Assembly: GCA_028293765.1 (NCBI GenBank)
Contig: JAQGOG010000067.1
Coordinates: forward strand, 1-64,000
Length of the DNA: 64,000 nucleotides
DNA from: Gammaproteobacteria bacterium
Lineage (GTDB): Bacteria; Pseudomonadota; Gammaproteobacteria; Steroidobacterales; Steroidobacteraceae
Reading direction: 5' to 3'
Made by a program: the position numbers and the translations under genes. Below the pieces are notes generated by a model. The model was not told where the DNA came from. It saw nothing but the letters and a program-made list of their open reading frames with translations, and searched no databases. This document shows, piece after piece, positions 38,649 to 47,701 of the stretch (its first letter is position 1; every line of letters starts with the position of its first letter).

Positions 38649-39920
38649 TCACTGCTCCAGCAATGGGACGATCAGTCCCATCAGCTTCACGAGCGCACCC
38701 CGGTTGGCGTCGACGAAGGTGCGCCCCTCCGCTCCAATGTGGGCGCGGGCGGCGGAATCCGAAAGAAGTGCGGCCACCCGCTCACCGAGCTCCTGCGGGC
38801 CATTCACGACCTCGGCGGCGCCGCGTGCGATGAGGAGCCGCGCGATGTCCTCGCTGTTGAAGTTGTTCGGGCCGGTCAGGATCGGCAGCCCGAGTGCCGC
38901 CGGCTCCAGCAAATTGTGGCCGCCGACCGGCACGAGACTGCCCCCGACAAAGGCAACATCGGCGGCCGCATAGAAGTCGAGCAACTCACCCAGCGTGTCG
39001 AGCAGCAGGACTTCCGCCTGTTCGATCGCCTGCGCCGCGGGTTGCTGTGAGCGACGGATGAATCTCACTCCCTCTCGCTCCAACGCCGTAGCCACTTCGC
39101 CGAATCGGTTGGGATGGCGTGGCGCCATGACCAGTAAGGCACGCCGATGAATGTTACGTACGCGTTTGTGCGCTTCTATTAACGCCTCTTCCTCTCCGCC
39201 TCCATGCGTGCTGCCTGCCGTCCATACGGGACGTCCAGCGGCGTAGTGCTCCCGCAACCGCCGACCGCGATCGGCAATGTCCGCCGGCACCGTGAAATCG
39301 AACTTCAAGTTGCCCGTCACATGGGTACTGTCGGGATCCGCGCCGAGTGAGCGGAAGCGATCCGCATCGACTTCGCCCTGCGCAGCAACCACGACACCTT
39401 GGGACAGCGTCTCACTGAAAAGAGCGCCGAGTCGCCGATAGTGCCCGACAGAGCGTGGCGACAGCCGTGCGCTCGCGAGCACCAGGGGCACACGGCGACG
39501 GCCGCATTCGCGATACAAATTCGGCCACAGCTCAGTCTCGAAAATCACTGCGAGGCGCGGACGAACCCTCGAGAAGAACCGTCGCACGGAGCCGGGCAGG
39601 TCATACGGAAGGTAACGGACCTGCGCCAGGTCCTTGAACAGCAAGCGGGCTCGGTTCGCGCCGGTAGGAGTGAAGGTTGTGACGACGATCGGAACGTGCG
39701 GGTAACTGTTGCGAAGAGCGCTCACCAACGCGGCAGCTGCCTGCACCTCTCCCATGGACACCGCATGCACCCATATGCACGTCGTCTCGAGCGTCGGCCC
39801 AAAGCCGAACCGCTCGCCGAAGTTGTGCCAGTAGCTGCGATCGCGCAACCCGCGCACCAGCAGGGCGACGGAAATCAGAGGCGCCGCGAGATAGGCGAGG
39901 AGGGTGTAGATGAAGCGCAA
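38649..39920 (-). CDS. waaA: 3-deoxy-D-manno-octulosonic acid transferase
   Basis: A 423-residue GT30 enzyme that adds Kdo to lipid A precursor at the inner membrane. An N-terminal hydrophobic helix (FIYTLLAYLAAPLISVALL) is followed by WHNFGERFGFGP and WVHAVSMGEVQAA (nucleotide-sugar fold), VTTFTPTGANRARLL, and a C-terminal domain with FVGGSLVPVGGHNLLEPAALG. The start chosen is TTG 39920, with AGGA five bases upstream and 10 bp after the kinase gene; an ATG at 39980 would overlap that gene by 50 bp. Confidence 0.94.
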   Translation of the reverse strand: MRFIYTLLAYLAAPLISVALLVRGLRDRSYWHNFGERFGFGPTLETTCIWVHAVSMGEVQAAAALVSALRNSYPHVPIVVTTFTPTGANRARLLFKDLAQVRYLPYDLPGSVRRFFSRVRPRLAVIFETELWPNLYRECGRRRVPLVLASARLSPRSVGHYRRLGALFSETLSQGVVVAAQGEVDADRFRSLGADPDSTHVTGNLKFDFTVPADIADRGRRLREHYAAGRPVWTAGSTHGGGEEEALIEAHKRVRNIHRRALLVMAPRHPNRFGEVATALEREGVRFIRRSQQPAAQAIEQAEVLLLDTLGELLDFYAAADVAFVGGSLVPVGGHNLLEPAALGLPILTGPNNFNSEDIARLLIARGAAEVVNGPQELGERVAALLSDSAARAHIGAEGRTFVDANRGALVKLMGLIVPLLEQ

Positions 39921-39930
39921 ACGGATCCTG

Positions 39931-40695
39931 TCAACTCGCCGGTGACAGGGGCTGTTCGCCGGAAGCTTGCCGATAGCCATCGAGGAGGCCGTGCCAGTCC
40001 GCCTCCGCGAAGCGATCGCGCGGCATCGCGTAGGTGATTTTTTCCAGCGACCGGCGCAGGCGCACGAGGTTGCTGTCGCGCCAGAGTCCGCCTTTACGCA
40101 GCTGGCAGCGATCGAAGTCGATCAGATAAACCGCATCCTCGCTCAACAGCACGTTGTGAGCATTCAGATCCGCATGGCACACGCCGAGGTCGTGAAATCT
40201 GCGGATGCAGCGTCCGATCAGAATCCACGTGAGGATGGAGAGGGCGCCCTTGACCAGACACTCGGCTAAAGACCCTACCGTGGGGAGGCGCTCCGTGATG
40301 AGGTCGCCGGTGTAAGTGAGACCCTCATGTACGTAGCGGGCCGCAATGGGCGCCGGGACCGGAAGTCCCGCGCGGTGCAAGCGATACGTGAGCTGCCATT
40401 CAGCAAACGGCCGTGTGCCCTCTTCCCCGCGCCAGATATAGCGATCGGTAGAGACGTGTGCGATCAGGCCGCCCCGCCGATAGTGGCGCAGCACCAGGTG
40501 CTTGCCGGCGGTCTTGAAGTAATGAGTGGTCCCGCGACCCCGCGCGGTGCCCTCGAGCTCGCCGCGGGACTTCCAATAGCCGGGATCGAACCAGGCCGGC
40601 GCCAAATTGTTCGCCCGCGAGGCATCGTATAGCATGGCGCCGCCCGCGAGGGCGCTGTGTTTCACTTCAGAGCCGAGCGGCCAACGCCCGCTCAT
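39931..40695 (-). CDS. kdkA: 3-deoxy-D-manno-octulosonic acid kinase
   Basis: A 254-residue kinase of the Kdo kinase/WaaP group, which phosphorylates Kdo in the LPS inner core. The kinase-like signature is FHDLGVCHADLNAHNVLLSE (HxDxxxxN) followed by VYLIDFDRCQLR (metal-binding Asp). The N-terminal segment KHLVLRHYRRGGLIA carries the probable ATP-site Lys. The adjacent waaA supports Kdo as the substrate. The start is ATG 40695, leaving only 15 bp to the divergent heptosyltransferase gene. Confidence 0.88.
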   Translation of the reverse strand: MSGRWPLGSEVKHSALAGGAMLYDASRANNLAPAWFDPGYWKSRGELEGTARGRGTTHYFKTAGKHLVLRHYRRGGLIAHVSTDRYIWRGEEGTRPFAEWQLTYRLHRAGLPVPAPIAARYVHEGLTYTGDLITERLPTVGSLAECLVKGALSILTWILIGRCIRRFHDLGVCHADLNAHNVLLSEDAVYLIDFDRCQLRKGGLWRDSNLVRLRRSLEKITYAMPRDRFAEADWHGLLDGYRQASGEQPLSPAS

Positions 40696-40710
40696 CGACG
40701 CAAATCCATC

Positions 40711-41754
40711 ATGCTGCCTCTTGCCGAACCGCCACGCAGTATCTGCATCCTGAGACTGTCGGCACTTGGCGATACCTGTCACGTCGTGCCGATCGTGCGC
40801 ACGTTACAGCATGTGTGGCCGGCAACGCAGCTGACGTGGATCGTAGGTAAGGCCGAAGCGCGCCTCATGAGTCTCGTCGATGGCGTCGAGTTTATCACTG
40901 TGGACAAGCGCGCCGGCTTTGGGGCACGTCACGCTCTGAGGGAACAGCTTCGCGGTCGTCGATTCGACGTGCTGCTTCATATGCAACTCGCTCTGCGGGC
41001 AAGCCTCATCGCACGGAGTGTGCCGGCAACGGTGAAACTGGGTTTCGATCGCGCGCGGGCGCGCGATCTGCAATGGATGTTCACGAATGCGCGCATTGCC
41101 CCGCGCACTCGCGAGCATGTGCTCGACAGTTTCTTCGGCTTTCTGGCGGCGCTGGGCATAAAAGACCGGCAGGTGCGCTGGGATATACCGCTTCCTGAGA
41201 GCGCACGCGCGTATGCCGAAGGGCTGATCCCTGACAAGCAACCCACCCTGATCATCAGTCCCTGCTCGAGCCACGTGCGGCGCAACTGGCGCGCGGAACG
41301 GTACGCGGCGATTGCCGATCACGCGGCACGCCGTTATGGAATGCGAGTCATTCTGTGTGGCGGACCGAGCAAGCTCGAGCTGGAAACGGGCGCCGCCATC
41401 GAGAAAGCCGCGAACACCGAGCTCACCAATCAAATCGGCCGCGATACGCTGCCGGAATTGCTGGCGCTGCTGGCGCGCGCAACCGTGCTTCTGACTCCCG
41501 ATTCCGGGCCTGCCCACATGGCGACGATGGTCGGTACTCCCGTGCTGGGACTCTATGCGGCCACGAATCCCGCGCGCAGCGGCCCCTATCTGTCGCGCCT
41601 GTGGTGCGTCGATGCCTACCCTGAAGCCGCCCGCCGCTTTCGCGGACGCTCGCCCGACAAATTACCGTGGACCGAGAAGATCGAGGCCCGTGGCATCATG
41701 GACCTCATCAGCGTCGAGCGGGTCGCCGCGAAGCTCGACGAGTTGTTACGATAA
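40711..41754 (+). CDS. Glycosyltransferase family 9 (heptosyltransferase-like)
   Basis: A 347-residue ADP-heptose:LPS heptosyltransferase-type enzyme. The N-terminal ILRLSALGDTCHVVPIVRTL and C-terminal LLTPDSGPAHMATMVGTPVLGLYAATNP are GT9 hallmarks, the latter forming the ADP-heptose site. Its position beside waaA and the Kdo kinase suggests it adds the first heptose to Kdo (WaaC-like), but WaaF cannot be excluded. ATG 40711 is the start. The next gene begins 6 bp after its stop. Confidence 0.9.
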   Translation: MLPLAEPPRSICILRLSALGDTCHVVPIVRTLQHVWPATQLTWIVGKAEARLMSLVDGVEFITVDKRAGFGARHALREQLRGRRFDVLLHMQLALRASLIARSVPATVKLGFDRARARDLQWMFTNARIAPRTREHVLDSFFGFLAALGIKDRQVRWDIPLPESARAYAEGLIPDKQPTLIISPCSSHVRRNWRAERYAAIADHAARRYGMRVILCGGPSKLELETGAAIEKAANTELTNQIGRDTLPELLALLARATVLLTPDSGPAHMATMVGTPVLGLYAATNPARSGPYLSRLWCVDAYPEAARRFRGRSPDKLPWTEKIEARGIMDLISVERVAAKLDELLR

Positions 41755-41759
41755 GCCCC

Positions 41760-42152
41760 ATGAAAGACATCCTGGTACCCCTCTCGCCCGGTGAGTTGCT
41801 GGATAAGATCACGATCCTGCGCATCAAGGTCGCCCGTATCCTGGATGCCGGCAAGGTTGCGAACGTGCGGCTCGAGCTCGATCTGCTGGAGAAAACCTGG
41901 CGCGATTCCGGCTGCGCTGCTTTCGACGTCGCGCGCGACGAGCGCGCCCTCCAGGACGTGAACGAGCGCCTGTGGGATGTCGAGGATCTCATTCGCGAGA
42001 AGGAAGCGAAGCAGACGTTCGATCGCGAATTCATCGACCTCGCCCGCTCGGTCTATATCTCGAACGACGAACGCGCCGCCATCAAGAAGCGCGTCAACGT
42101 GCACCTCGGCTCGCGGCTGGTGGAAGAGAAGTCCTACAAGCCCTACCGCTAG
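41760..42152 (+). CDS. DUF6165 family protein
   Basis: A 130-residue protein. It reads MKDILVPLSPGELLDKITIL at the start and ends in LVEEKSYKPYR, the pattern of DUF6165, a family common in LPS/glycosyltransferase neighbourhoods. It is predicted helical, with charged repeats (DVNERLWDVEDLIREKEAKQ) and no membrane segment. Its function is unknown. It is translated as a unit with the GT9 gene, separated by only 5 bp. Confidence 0.8.
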   Translation: MKDILVPLSPGELLDKITILRIKVARILDAGKVANVRLELDLLEKTWRDSGCAAFDVARDERALQDVNERLWDVEDLIREKEAKQTFDREFIDLARSVYISNDERAAIKKRVNVHLGSRLVEEKSYKPYR

Positions 42153-42424
42153 CGTTCCCTGCCAGCGGCGGGTCGCTAGCGGACAATTCCTTACTTTTCC
42201 ATGACTTACGATAGGGCTGCGACGCAACAGTCGGGTCTGGCGCAATACTTATGGCCTTTCAAGGGGTTCGGTCGGAAAGCGGGTGTTATGGCGGCCCGTT
42301 GTAGGTGCGCCCCAACAACCAACAGCACTCGGCGGACGCGCAGGCAGTGCAAGCCAGCTACGGTCGTGGTAAGAAGAGCGCCGGGTCCAAGCACCCTAAC
42401 GAAAAGCAGGGGCGCACCTAGCGT
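42153..42424. other. Intergenic region with a large inverted repeat
   Basis: A 272-bp gap that contains the 119-bp stem-loop at 42302-42420. A short GTG frame (42305-42421) lies exactly inside it but has no ribosome site. I see nothing else. Confidence 0.45.
42302..42420. repeat. 12-bp inverted repeat bounding a 119-bp element
   Basis: TAGGTGCGCCCC (42302-42313) and GGGGCGCACCTA (42409-42420) are perfect complements separated by 95 bp. The right arm ends 4 bp before the ATG of the next gene. The structure could be a small non-autonomous repeat or a leader stem. Confidence 0.65.
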
Positions 42425-42724
42425 ATGCAACTTGCCAGTATATGGCGTGAGCATTTAGCCGCAGGTTGTCCTCGCGAGCTCGCCGGCGTCGAGATCGCCG
42501 GCAGCGATGCGCGCACCCTCGATGCCGAGATCAACGCGTGCGTCAGCGCGCTGATCTGTCGTTCGATGACGGTGGACGGGCGGATTGAACGCCGCCTCAC
42601 CGAAATCTGCACCGCACTGACCTATAAGCAGGCGGAGGCGGTCGAACCGGTCGCGACCTACTGCGCACGTCTCAACCGTCTCGTCAGTGCCGTTCTCACC
42701 GAATCTCGAGCTGGCCGCGCCTGA
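42425..42724 (+). CDS. Hypothetical protein (99 aa)
   Basis: I do not recognise this family. The frame has strong third-position GC typical of coding sequence here. The protein is mostly helical: IWREHLAAGCPRELAG, then RTLDAEINACVSALIC, ending ATYCARLNRLVSAVLTESRA. It contains five cysteines and no membrane segment. The upstream inverted repeat ends just before its ATG. The neighbour downstream is a single-domain response regulator. Confidence 0.55.
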   Translation: MQLASIWREHLAAGCPRELAGVEIAGSDARTLDAEINACVSALICRSMTVDGRIERRLTEICTALTYKQAEAVEPVATYCARLNRLVSAVLTESRAGRA

Positions 42725-42975
42725 CTAAGGCCCCTGGCTGGCCGCCGGCCTTGCCGACCGCGCCTGACCGGCCGAGCTCGGCTTCCACGTGATCTCCGCG
42801 CAACCGGCATCGCTCGATTTCTTTGACATAACGTGACGTGACGGGGTGGCGCGAGCACCTCGTCCCAGGCGATCATTCCCCTGACCATTGCCAAGCCCGT
42901 TCCCGTGCCCGCACGGATCTTGCTACGAGGCTCCTGATGGCTTTAGCTAGACCCGTGTGGGAAGCAGGGGAGATC

Positions 42976-43371
42976 ATGATGGAAGACGTGCCTCACGCCG
43001 AGATTCCGCTCACGGTGCTGGTCGTAGACGACCAGGCGGATTCGGCCGATGCGGTCGCATTCATGCTGTCGCTGATGGGACATGACGTCCACACGGCGTA
43101 CGGCCCGCGCGAAGCCTTAGATAAGTTTCGCCTGGTGCAGCCCACCGTGGTGTTCATGGATATCAGCATGCCCGAGCTCAGCGGGCTCGAGGCCGCGGCG
43201 CGGATCCGATCGATGCCGGAAGGCACCTCCACCACGATCATCGCGCTTACGGGGCTCGGCCATGAGGCGGATCGCCGCCGCTCACGCGAAGCGAGTATCG
43301 ACCATCATCTGGTGAAGCCCGCCTCCCCGACGGTATTACATCGGCTGCTGAGCGCCATCCACCCGGGCTAG
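42976..43371 (+). CDS. Single-domain response regulator (CheY-like)
   Basis: A 131-residue receiver domain. Acidic pocket LVVDDQADS (about 15-23), phospho-acceptor Asp62 in VVFMDISMPELSG, switch Thr in IIALTGLG and conserved Lys in HLVKPAS. No output domain. AGGGGAG precedes ATG 42976 (a second ATG follows at 42979). No kinase adjoins it; the nearest is the receiver-bearing kinase at 48972-50234. It is probably part of a phosphorelay or acts by protein contact. Confidence 0.85.
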   Translation: MMEDVPHAEIPLTVLVVDDQADSADAVAFMLSLMGHDVHTAYGPREALDKFRLVQPTVVFMDISMPELSGLEAAARIRSMPEGTSTTIIALTGLGHEADRRRSREASIDHHLVKPASPTVLHRLLSAIHPG

Positions 43372-43575
43372 GGCGGCGCCTGCCCATAAGACGTCGGTAA
43401 GCAACGCGCGCAATCGATAAAGGGCGCGGCAAATTTCCGTGCCCCCCACACTGTTTTGGCGCGCGGCCGAGCGGGTAAAGCCGCGCGTGGGTCCCCGCAC
43501 GCATCGCCCGGAGCAAATGGGCGGAGTGCGTGTGCCGGAGGCCACAGCCCGAAGCGCATGGCCCTTTTGCTAGCG

Positions 43576-43597
43576 GGCAAAAGCCGCGCCTTTTGCC
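43576..43597. repeat. Palindromic element, GGCAAAAG / CTTTTGCC
   Basis: An 8-bp perfect stem with a 6-nt loop CCGCGC. The core AAAAGCC[G/A]CGCCTTTT is shared with the palindrome at 59861-59890. Confidence 0.65.
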
Positions 43598-43598
43598 A

Positions 43599-43653
43599 GG
43601 GGCGCCCGCGGGCCTATAAGCATCTGTCGGACGGCCCGCGGGCTAGGCGCCCC
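43599..43653. repeat. Long GC-rich inverted repeat
   Basis: GGGGCGCCCGCGGGCC (43599-43614) pairs with GGCCCGCGGGC-TA-GGCGCCCC (43633-43653), the right arm carrying extra bases. The loop is 18 nt. It directly abuts the preceding palindrome. Confidence 0.65.
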
Positions 43654-43666
43654 CGACTGCGCGCCC

Positions 43667-43697
43667 CGGTTGAAAGGCCGCAGGCCGTTTTCAACCG
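43667..43697. repeat. Palindrome CGGTTGAAA / TTTCAACCG
   Basis: A 9-bp perfect outer stem enclosing GGCCGCAGGCC, which itself pairs GGCC/GGCC. It lies just upstream of the hppA terminator in the same convergent gap. Confidence 0.65.
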
Positions 43698-43703
43698 CCC
43701 AAT

Positions 43704-43733
43704 AAAAAAGGGGCCGGGCAAGTGCTCGACCCC
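43704..43733 (-). terminator. Rho-independent terminator of hppA
   Basis: On the minus strand the arms GGGGTCG and CGGCCCC form a 7-bp stem (one G-T pair) with a 10-nt loop, followed by six T residues. It lies about 40 bp past the hppA stop. Confidence 0.7.
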
Positions 43734-43773
43734 CCTCCACACGCGGCAGGCGCGCGTCCGTTAAACGTCGAAT

Positions 43774-45843
43774 CTAAAGCAGCGGTACGAGCAGCAACGC
43801 GACGATGTTGATGATCTTGATGAGCGGGTTGATGGCCGGGCCCGCCGTGTCCTTATAGGGGTCGCCAACGGTGTCGCCGGTCACGGCCGCCTTGTGCGCG
43901 TCCGAGCCCTTGCCGCCGAAGTTACCCTCTTCGATGTACTTCTTAGCGTTATCCCACGCTCCGCCGCCGGTGGTCATCGAGATCGCGACGAACAGTCCCG
44001 TGACAATCGTGCCGATCAGCAGGCCGCCGAGCGCCTTGATGCCCGAACCCGGCCCCATGGCGATATTCAGGGCGAACACGAGCACGATGGGTACGAGAAT
44101 GGGCAGCAGCGAAGGAATGATCATCTCGCGGATGGCGGCCTTCGTCAGCAGGTCCACCGCCCGGGAGTAATCCGGCTTCGCCGTGCCTTCCATGATCCCC
44201 TTGATCTCGCGGAACTGGCGGCGTACCTCGACCACCACGGAGCCCGCGGCGCGGCCCACGGCCTCCATCGCCATGGCGCCGAAGAGATAGGGCACGAGAC
44301 CGCCGATGAAGAGGCCGATGATCACGGCCGGATCGGAGAGCGAGAACTCCACGAGCTTGCCGACTGCCTCCAGGTTATGAGTGTAGTCGGCAAACAGGAC
44401 GAGCGCGGCGAGACCGGCGGAGCCGATCGCGTAGCCTTTGGTGACCGCCTTGGTCGTGTTGCCGACAGCGTCCAGAGGGTCGGTAACGTCGCGGACACTT
44501 TTCGGGAGGCCGGCCATCTCGGCGATACCACCAGCGTTATCCGTGATCGGGCCGTAGGCATCCAACGCCACGATCATGCCCGTCATCGAGAGCATTGCAG
44601 TTGCGGCCGTCGCAATGCCGTACAGGCCGATGCCGTGCATCTGGCCGAGCTCGTAAGCGCCCCAGATTGCAATACACACGGCGAGCACCGGCAAGGCCGT
44701 GGACTTCATCGACACGCCCAATCCGGCGATCATGTTCGTGGCATGCCCGGTCTGTGATGCCGCGGCGATTTTACGTACCGGGCCATACTCGGTCGCCGTG
44801 TAGTACTCGGTAATGAGGATCATCGCCGCCGTGAGGCCGAGGCCCACCAGTGTGCAGCCGTACAGAGCGCCCGCCTGTGTCGGCATGAGCTGGTGGGTGA
44901 TGAAGTAGAAGGCGACGGCCGATACGATTCCCGAGACGATCACGCCCTTGTAGAGCGCGTTCATGATCTTGCCGCCTTCGCTGGCCTTCACGAAGAACGT
45001 GCCGATGATCGAGGAGACGATCGATGCCGAGCCGAGTGCGAGGGGATAGATTACGGCGTTGAGCGCCGCGGCTTCACCCGCATTTGCAAAAAGCAAACCC
45101 CCCAGGACCATGGTTGCCACAAGGGTCACGGCGTAGGTCTCGAAGAGGTCAGCCGCCATGCCCGCGCAATCGCCGACGTTGTCGCCTACGTTGTCCGCGA
45201 TCACCGCTGGATTACGCGGGTCATCTTCCGGAATTCCCGCTTCGACCTTACCGACGAGGTCCGCGCCAACGTCGGCGCCCTTCGTGAAGATGCCGCCGCC
45301 CAAACGCGCGAAGATCGAGATGAGCGAGCCACCGAACGCAAGGCCGACGAGCGCATGGAGCGCGCCTTCTTCACCGATGGACGGGAACTGCCGCAACACT
45401 GCGAAGTAACCGGCGACACCGATGAGGCCGAGGCCGACTACGAGCATTCCGGTGATCGCCCCGCCGCGGAATGCAACCTGGAGCGCGGCGTTCACGCCGT
45501 GCGTTGCCGCTTGAGCTGTGCGTACATTCGCGCGCACGGAGATGTTCATCCCGATGTAGCCGGTAAGACCCGACAGGATGGCCCCGATGGCGAAGCCGAC
45601 AGCTGTCGGCCAGCCGATGGGGGAGAAGCCGAGAGCGGCAAACAACACGATGCCGACGATCAGGATCGTGGAGTACTGGCGATTGAGATAAGCCTGCGCG
45701 CCGGCCTGAATGGCCGCCGCGATCTCCTGCATGCGGGCATTGCCCGCGGGCAGACGAAGAATCGACATCATCGAGAATATGCCGTAGAGAACGGCGAGAA
45801 CACCGGCAGCGATCGCGAGCCACAGCCACGTGGTGGGATCCAT
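43774..45843 (-). CDS. hppA: Membrane-bound proton-pumping pyrophosphatase
   Basis: A 689-residue integral membrane enzyme, about 16 TM helices, that couples PPi hydrolysis to H+ export. Substrate motifs: [20 protein letters not shown] and [19 protein letters not shown] (about 182-236), plus the C-terminal KKYIEEG and [20 protein letters not shown]. Lys465 in [10 protein letters not shown] is the residue that marks K+-independent H+-PPases (Ala in K+-dependent forms). It lies near pfp, so PPi economy looks linked to glycolysis. A terminator follows the gene. Confidence 0.96.
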   Translation of the reverse strand: MDPTTWLWLAIAAGVLAVLYGIFSMMSILRLPAGNARMQEIAAAIQAGAQAYLNRQYSTILIVGIVLFAALGFSPIGWPTAVGFAIGAILSGLTGYIGMNISVRANVRTAQAATHGVNAALQVAFRGGAITGMLVVGLGLIGVAGYFAVLRQFPSIGEEGALHALVGLAFGGSLISIFARLGGGIFTKGADVGADLVGKVEAGIPEDDPRNPAVIADNVGDNVGDCAGMAADLFETYAVTLVATMVLGGLLFANAGEAAALNAVIYPLALGSASIVSSIIGTFFVKASEGGKIMNALYKGVIVSGIVSAVAFYFITHQLMPTQAGALYGCTLVGLGLTAAMILITEYYTATEYGPVRKIAAASQTGHATNMIAGLGVSMKSTALPVLAVCIAIWGAYELGQMHGIGLYGIATAATAMLSMTGMIVALDAYGPITDNAGGIAEMAGLPKSVRDVTDPLDAVGNTTKAVTKGYAIGSAGLAALVLFADYTHNLEAVGKLVEFSLSDPAVIIGLFIGGLVPYLFGAMAMEAVGRAAGSVVVEVRRQFREIKGIMEGTAKPDYSRAVDLLTKAAIREMIIPSLLPILVPIVLVFALNIAMGPGSGIKALGGLLIGTIVTGLFVAISMTTGGGAWDNAKKYIEEGNFGGKGSDAHKAAVTGDTVGDPYKDTAGPAINPLIKIINIVALLLVPLL

Positions 45844-46141
45844 CAGCGAACCTCCCTCAACCAGCCTGAGTTAAAAAATTTTAGTTCGTTGGCGGGCTCG
45901 AACGACGGACATCACGGTCGTCCGACCGCTGAAAAGGCGGCGGACTATAACACGATGAAGAACGCCGCTCATGCGCAGCCCTGGGGCCCATAAGTGGGGC
46001 GGCGTCGCCCGGAGCCCGTAAGCTGGGAGCGCGTAGCCCGGGACGACCGCGCCCGCGGTGCGATGTTCGTCCGATTGAGCCAAACAGGCTCCGCACCCGG
46101 AGTTCATTACACGCCCCCTTCGTACCGCCTCGCCCGAGACG
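45844..46141. other. Intergenic region hppA / pfp
   Basis: A 298-bp gap between two minus-strand genes. It holds the leader of hppA, with GGAGG about 6 nt upstream of the start, and a pair of imperfect 30-bp direct repeats at 45983-46042. No ORF is supported. Confidence 0.5.
45983..46042. repeat. Two imperfect 30-bp direct repeats
   Basis: Unit 1 begins at GGGGCCCATAAGTGGGG (45983) and unit 2 at GGAGCCCGTAAGCTGGGAG (46011). Both continue into GCG[C/G]GT[A/C]GCCCGG. They differ at several positions and by a short indel. Confidence 0.6.
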
Positions 46142-47413
46142 CTAGATTGTGAAATCGCTCTTTACTTTCTTGCGCACCGCCACACCCTTGATCTGCACGT
46201 AGTCCGGCAGTCCGTCCTTGTAGGGCGGATAGGCTTCGCCGGCGATCAACGGTTGCAGATAGCGGCGGCACGCGGCAGTGATACCGAAGCCATCTTCGGT
46301 GATGTATTCGCGCGGTACCTTCTTTTCTTTGTTCGCGACTTCCGCGAGCGGCACGTGGCCGATGACCCACTTGTACGGTTTCGAGGCCTTGCGGACGATG
46401 GTCGGCATCACGGCGTTGACGCCTTTCACGGCGAGCTCGACGGCTGCTTTGCCCACGGCGTAGGCCTGATCGGAGTCAACTTTGGATGCGATGTGACGGG
46501 CGGAGCGCTGCAGGTAATCCGCCACGGCCCAGTGATACTTGTAGCCGTGCGCCTCCCGGATCATGTTGGCGACCACGGGCGCGACACCGCCAAGTTGTGT
46601 ATGTCCGAAAGCGTCTTTCGTCCCCGCGTCGGCCAGAAATTTCCCGTCTGCGGTTGCGGCGCCTTCGGAAACGACGATGACGCAGTAACCGCAGTCCGCG
46701 ACGGACTGCTTCACTTTGTCGAGGAACTTCTGTTGTTCAAACGGAATTTCCGGGAAGAGAATGATATGCGGAGCTTCGTTCGGCCTGGTGCCCGCGAGCC
46801 CCCCCGCAGCGGCAATCCAACCTGCGTGGCGTCCCATGACCTCGAATACGAAGACTTTCGTCGATGTGCGCGCCATCGAGGCGACGTCGAGCGCCGCTTC
46901 GCGAGTGGACACCGCTACGTACTTCGCCACGGAACCGAAACCTGGGCAGCAGTCAGTGTGCGGTAGATCGTTGTCGACCGTCTTCGGCACACCAACGCAG
47001 GTGATGGGGTAGCCGAGAGACTCGCCGATCTGCGAGACCTTCAGCGCGGTGTCCATCGAATCGTTGCCGCCGTTATAGAAAAAATAGCCGATCTCGTGAG
47101 CGCGGAATACTTCGATCAGGCGCTCGTACTCGGCACGGTTCTGCTCGAGTCCCTTGAGCTTGAAGCGCGCCGAGCCGAAAGCGCCGGCCGGCGTGTGGCG
47201 GAGGCCGCGGATGGTAGCAGTGCTCTCGCGGCTAACATCGATGAGGTCCTCCGTGAGAGCACCGATGATGCCGTGGCGTCCCGCGTAGACCTTCCCGATA
47301 TATTTCGACTGCTTCATCGCGGTCTCGATGACCCCGCACGCCGAAGCATTGATGACGGCGGACACTCCGCCCGACTGGGCATAGAACGCGTTCTTCTTGA
47401 CGGTCTTCTTCAT
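46142..47413 (-). CDS. pfp: Pyrophosphate-dependent 6-phosphofructokinase
   Basis: A 423-residue reversible enzyme that phosphorylates fructose 6-phosphate with PPi. GGNDSMDT (115-122) and PKTVDNDL with Lys144 mark the PPi-dependent class; ATP-dependent enzymes carry Gly at both discriminating sites. MGRHAGWIAA forms part of the sugar-phosphate site. The start is ATG 47413 (MKKTVKKNAFYAQSGG). It lies 298 bp upstream of hppA on the same strand and divergent from adk. Co-location of pfp and hppA is known in methanotrophs. Confidence 0.94.
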   Translation of the reverse strand: MKKTVKKNAFYAQSGGVSAVINASACGVIETAMKQSKYIGKVYAGRHGIIGALTEDLIDVSRESTATIRGLRHTPAGAFGSARFKLKGLEQNRAEYERLIEVFRAHEIGYFFYNGGNDSMDTALKVSQIGESLGYPITCVGVPKTVDNDLPHTDCCPGFGSVAKYVAVSTREAALDVASMARTSTKVFVFEVMGRHAGWIAAAGGLAGTRPNEAPHIILFPEIPFEQQKFLDKVKQSVADCGYCVIVVSEGAATADGKFLADAGTKDAFGHTQLGGVAPVVANMIREAHGYKYHWAVADYLQRSARHIASKVDSDQAYAVGKAAVELAVKGVNAVMPTIVRKASKPYKWVIGHVPLAEVANKEKKVPREYITEDGFGITAACRRYLQPLIAGEAYPPYKDGLPDYVQIKGVAVRKKVKSDFTI

Positions 47414-47701
47414 GGTGTTGGCGGCCGGACAATTTGTGGCGGGCAAGAATAGCGCAGCCGATGCACCTTGCGCATATTGCGGACCGGCCTAGGGGACCGC
47501 GCACGACTCGGCCGGCCCGGCAATGGACGTGCGGGGCAAACTGCACACCGGCGCCTTATGAGCCCCGCCCGGGATCGTGCGCGCCTGCAGCGGCTGCTCG
47601 CGTGAAGGCGACCGTCAGGCAGTCAGATGCCGTTTGACCTCTTATGGGGCGGCCGGTAACGTGGCGAGCCTTTCGCGGCCACGGGATCGGTCTCTTAAAA
47701 C
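47414..47701. other. Divergent intergenic region pfp / adk
   Basis: A 288-bp GC-rich gap that must hold the promoters of pfp (left) and adk (right). A candidate adk promoter is listed separately. I see no RNA gene or ORF. Confidence 0.5.
47634..47662 (+). promoter_or_regulatory. Possible sigma70 promoter of adk
   Basis: TTGACC (47634-47639), a 17-bp spacer, then TAACGT (47657-47662), ending 39 bp before the adk ATG. The -35 is good and the spacing is optimal, but the -10 keeps only the key T, A and T positions. Confidence 0.4.

Larger units (their letters stand above)
43372..43773. other. Convergent intergenic region rich in palindromes
   Basis: This 402-bp gap between the response regulator gene and hppA is almost entirely GC-rich inverted repeats. 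Three are listed separately, and the hppA terminator lies near its right end. No gene is seen. Confidence 0.6.

Noticed and set aside
42305-42421. 38-codon GTG frame inside the inverted repeat
   Set aside because: It has an even, basic composition that could be real, but there is no ribosome site and an in-frame TAG lies directly before the GTG.
42823-42828. Perfect TTGACA before the response regulator
   Set aside because: No -10-like hexamer lies 16-18 bp downstream.
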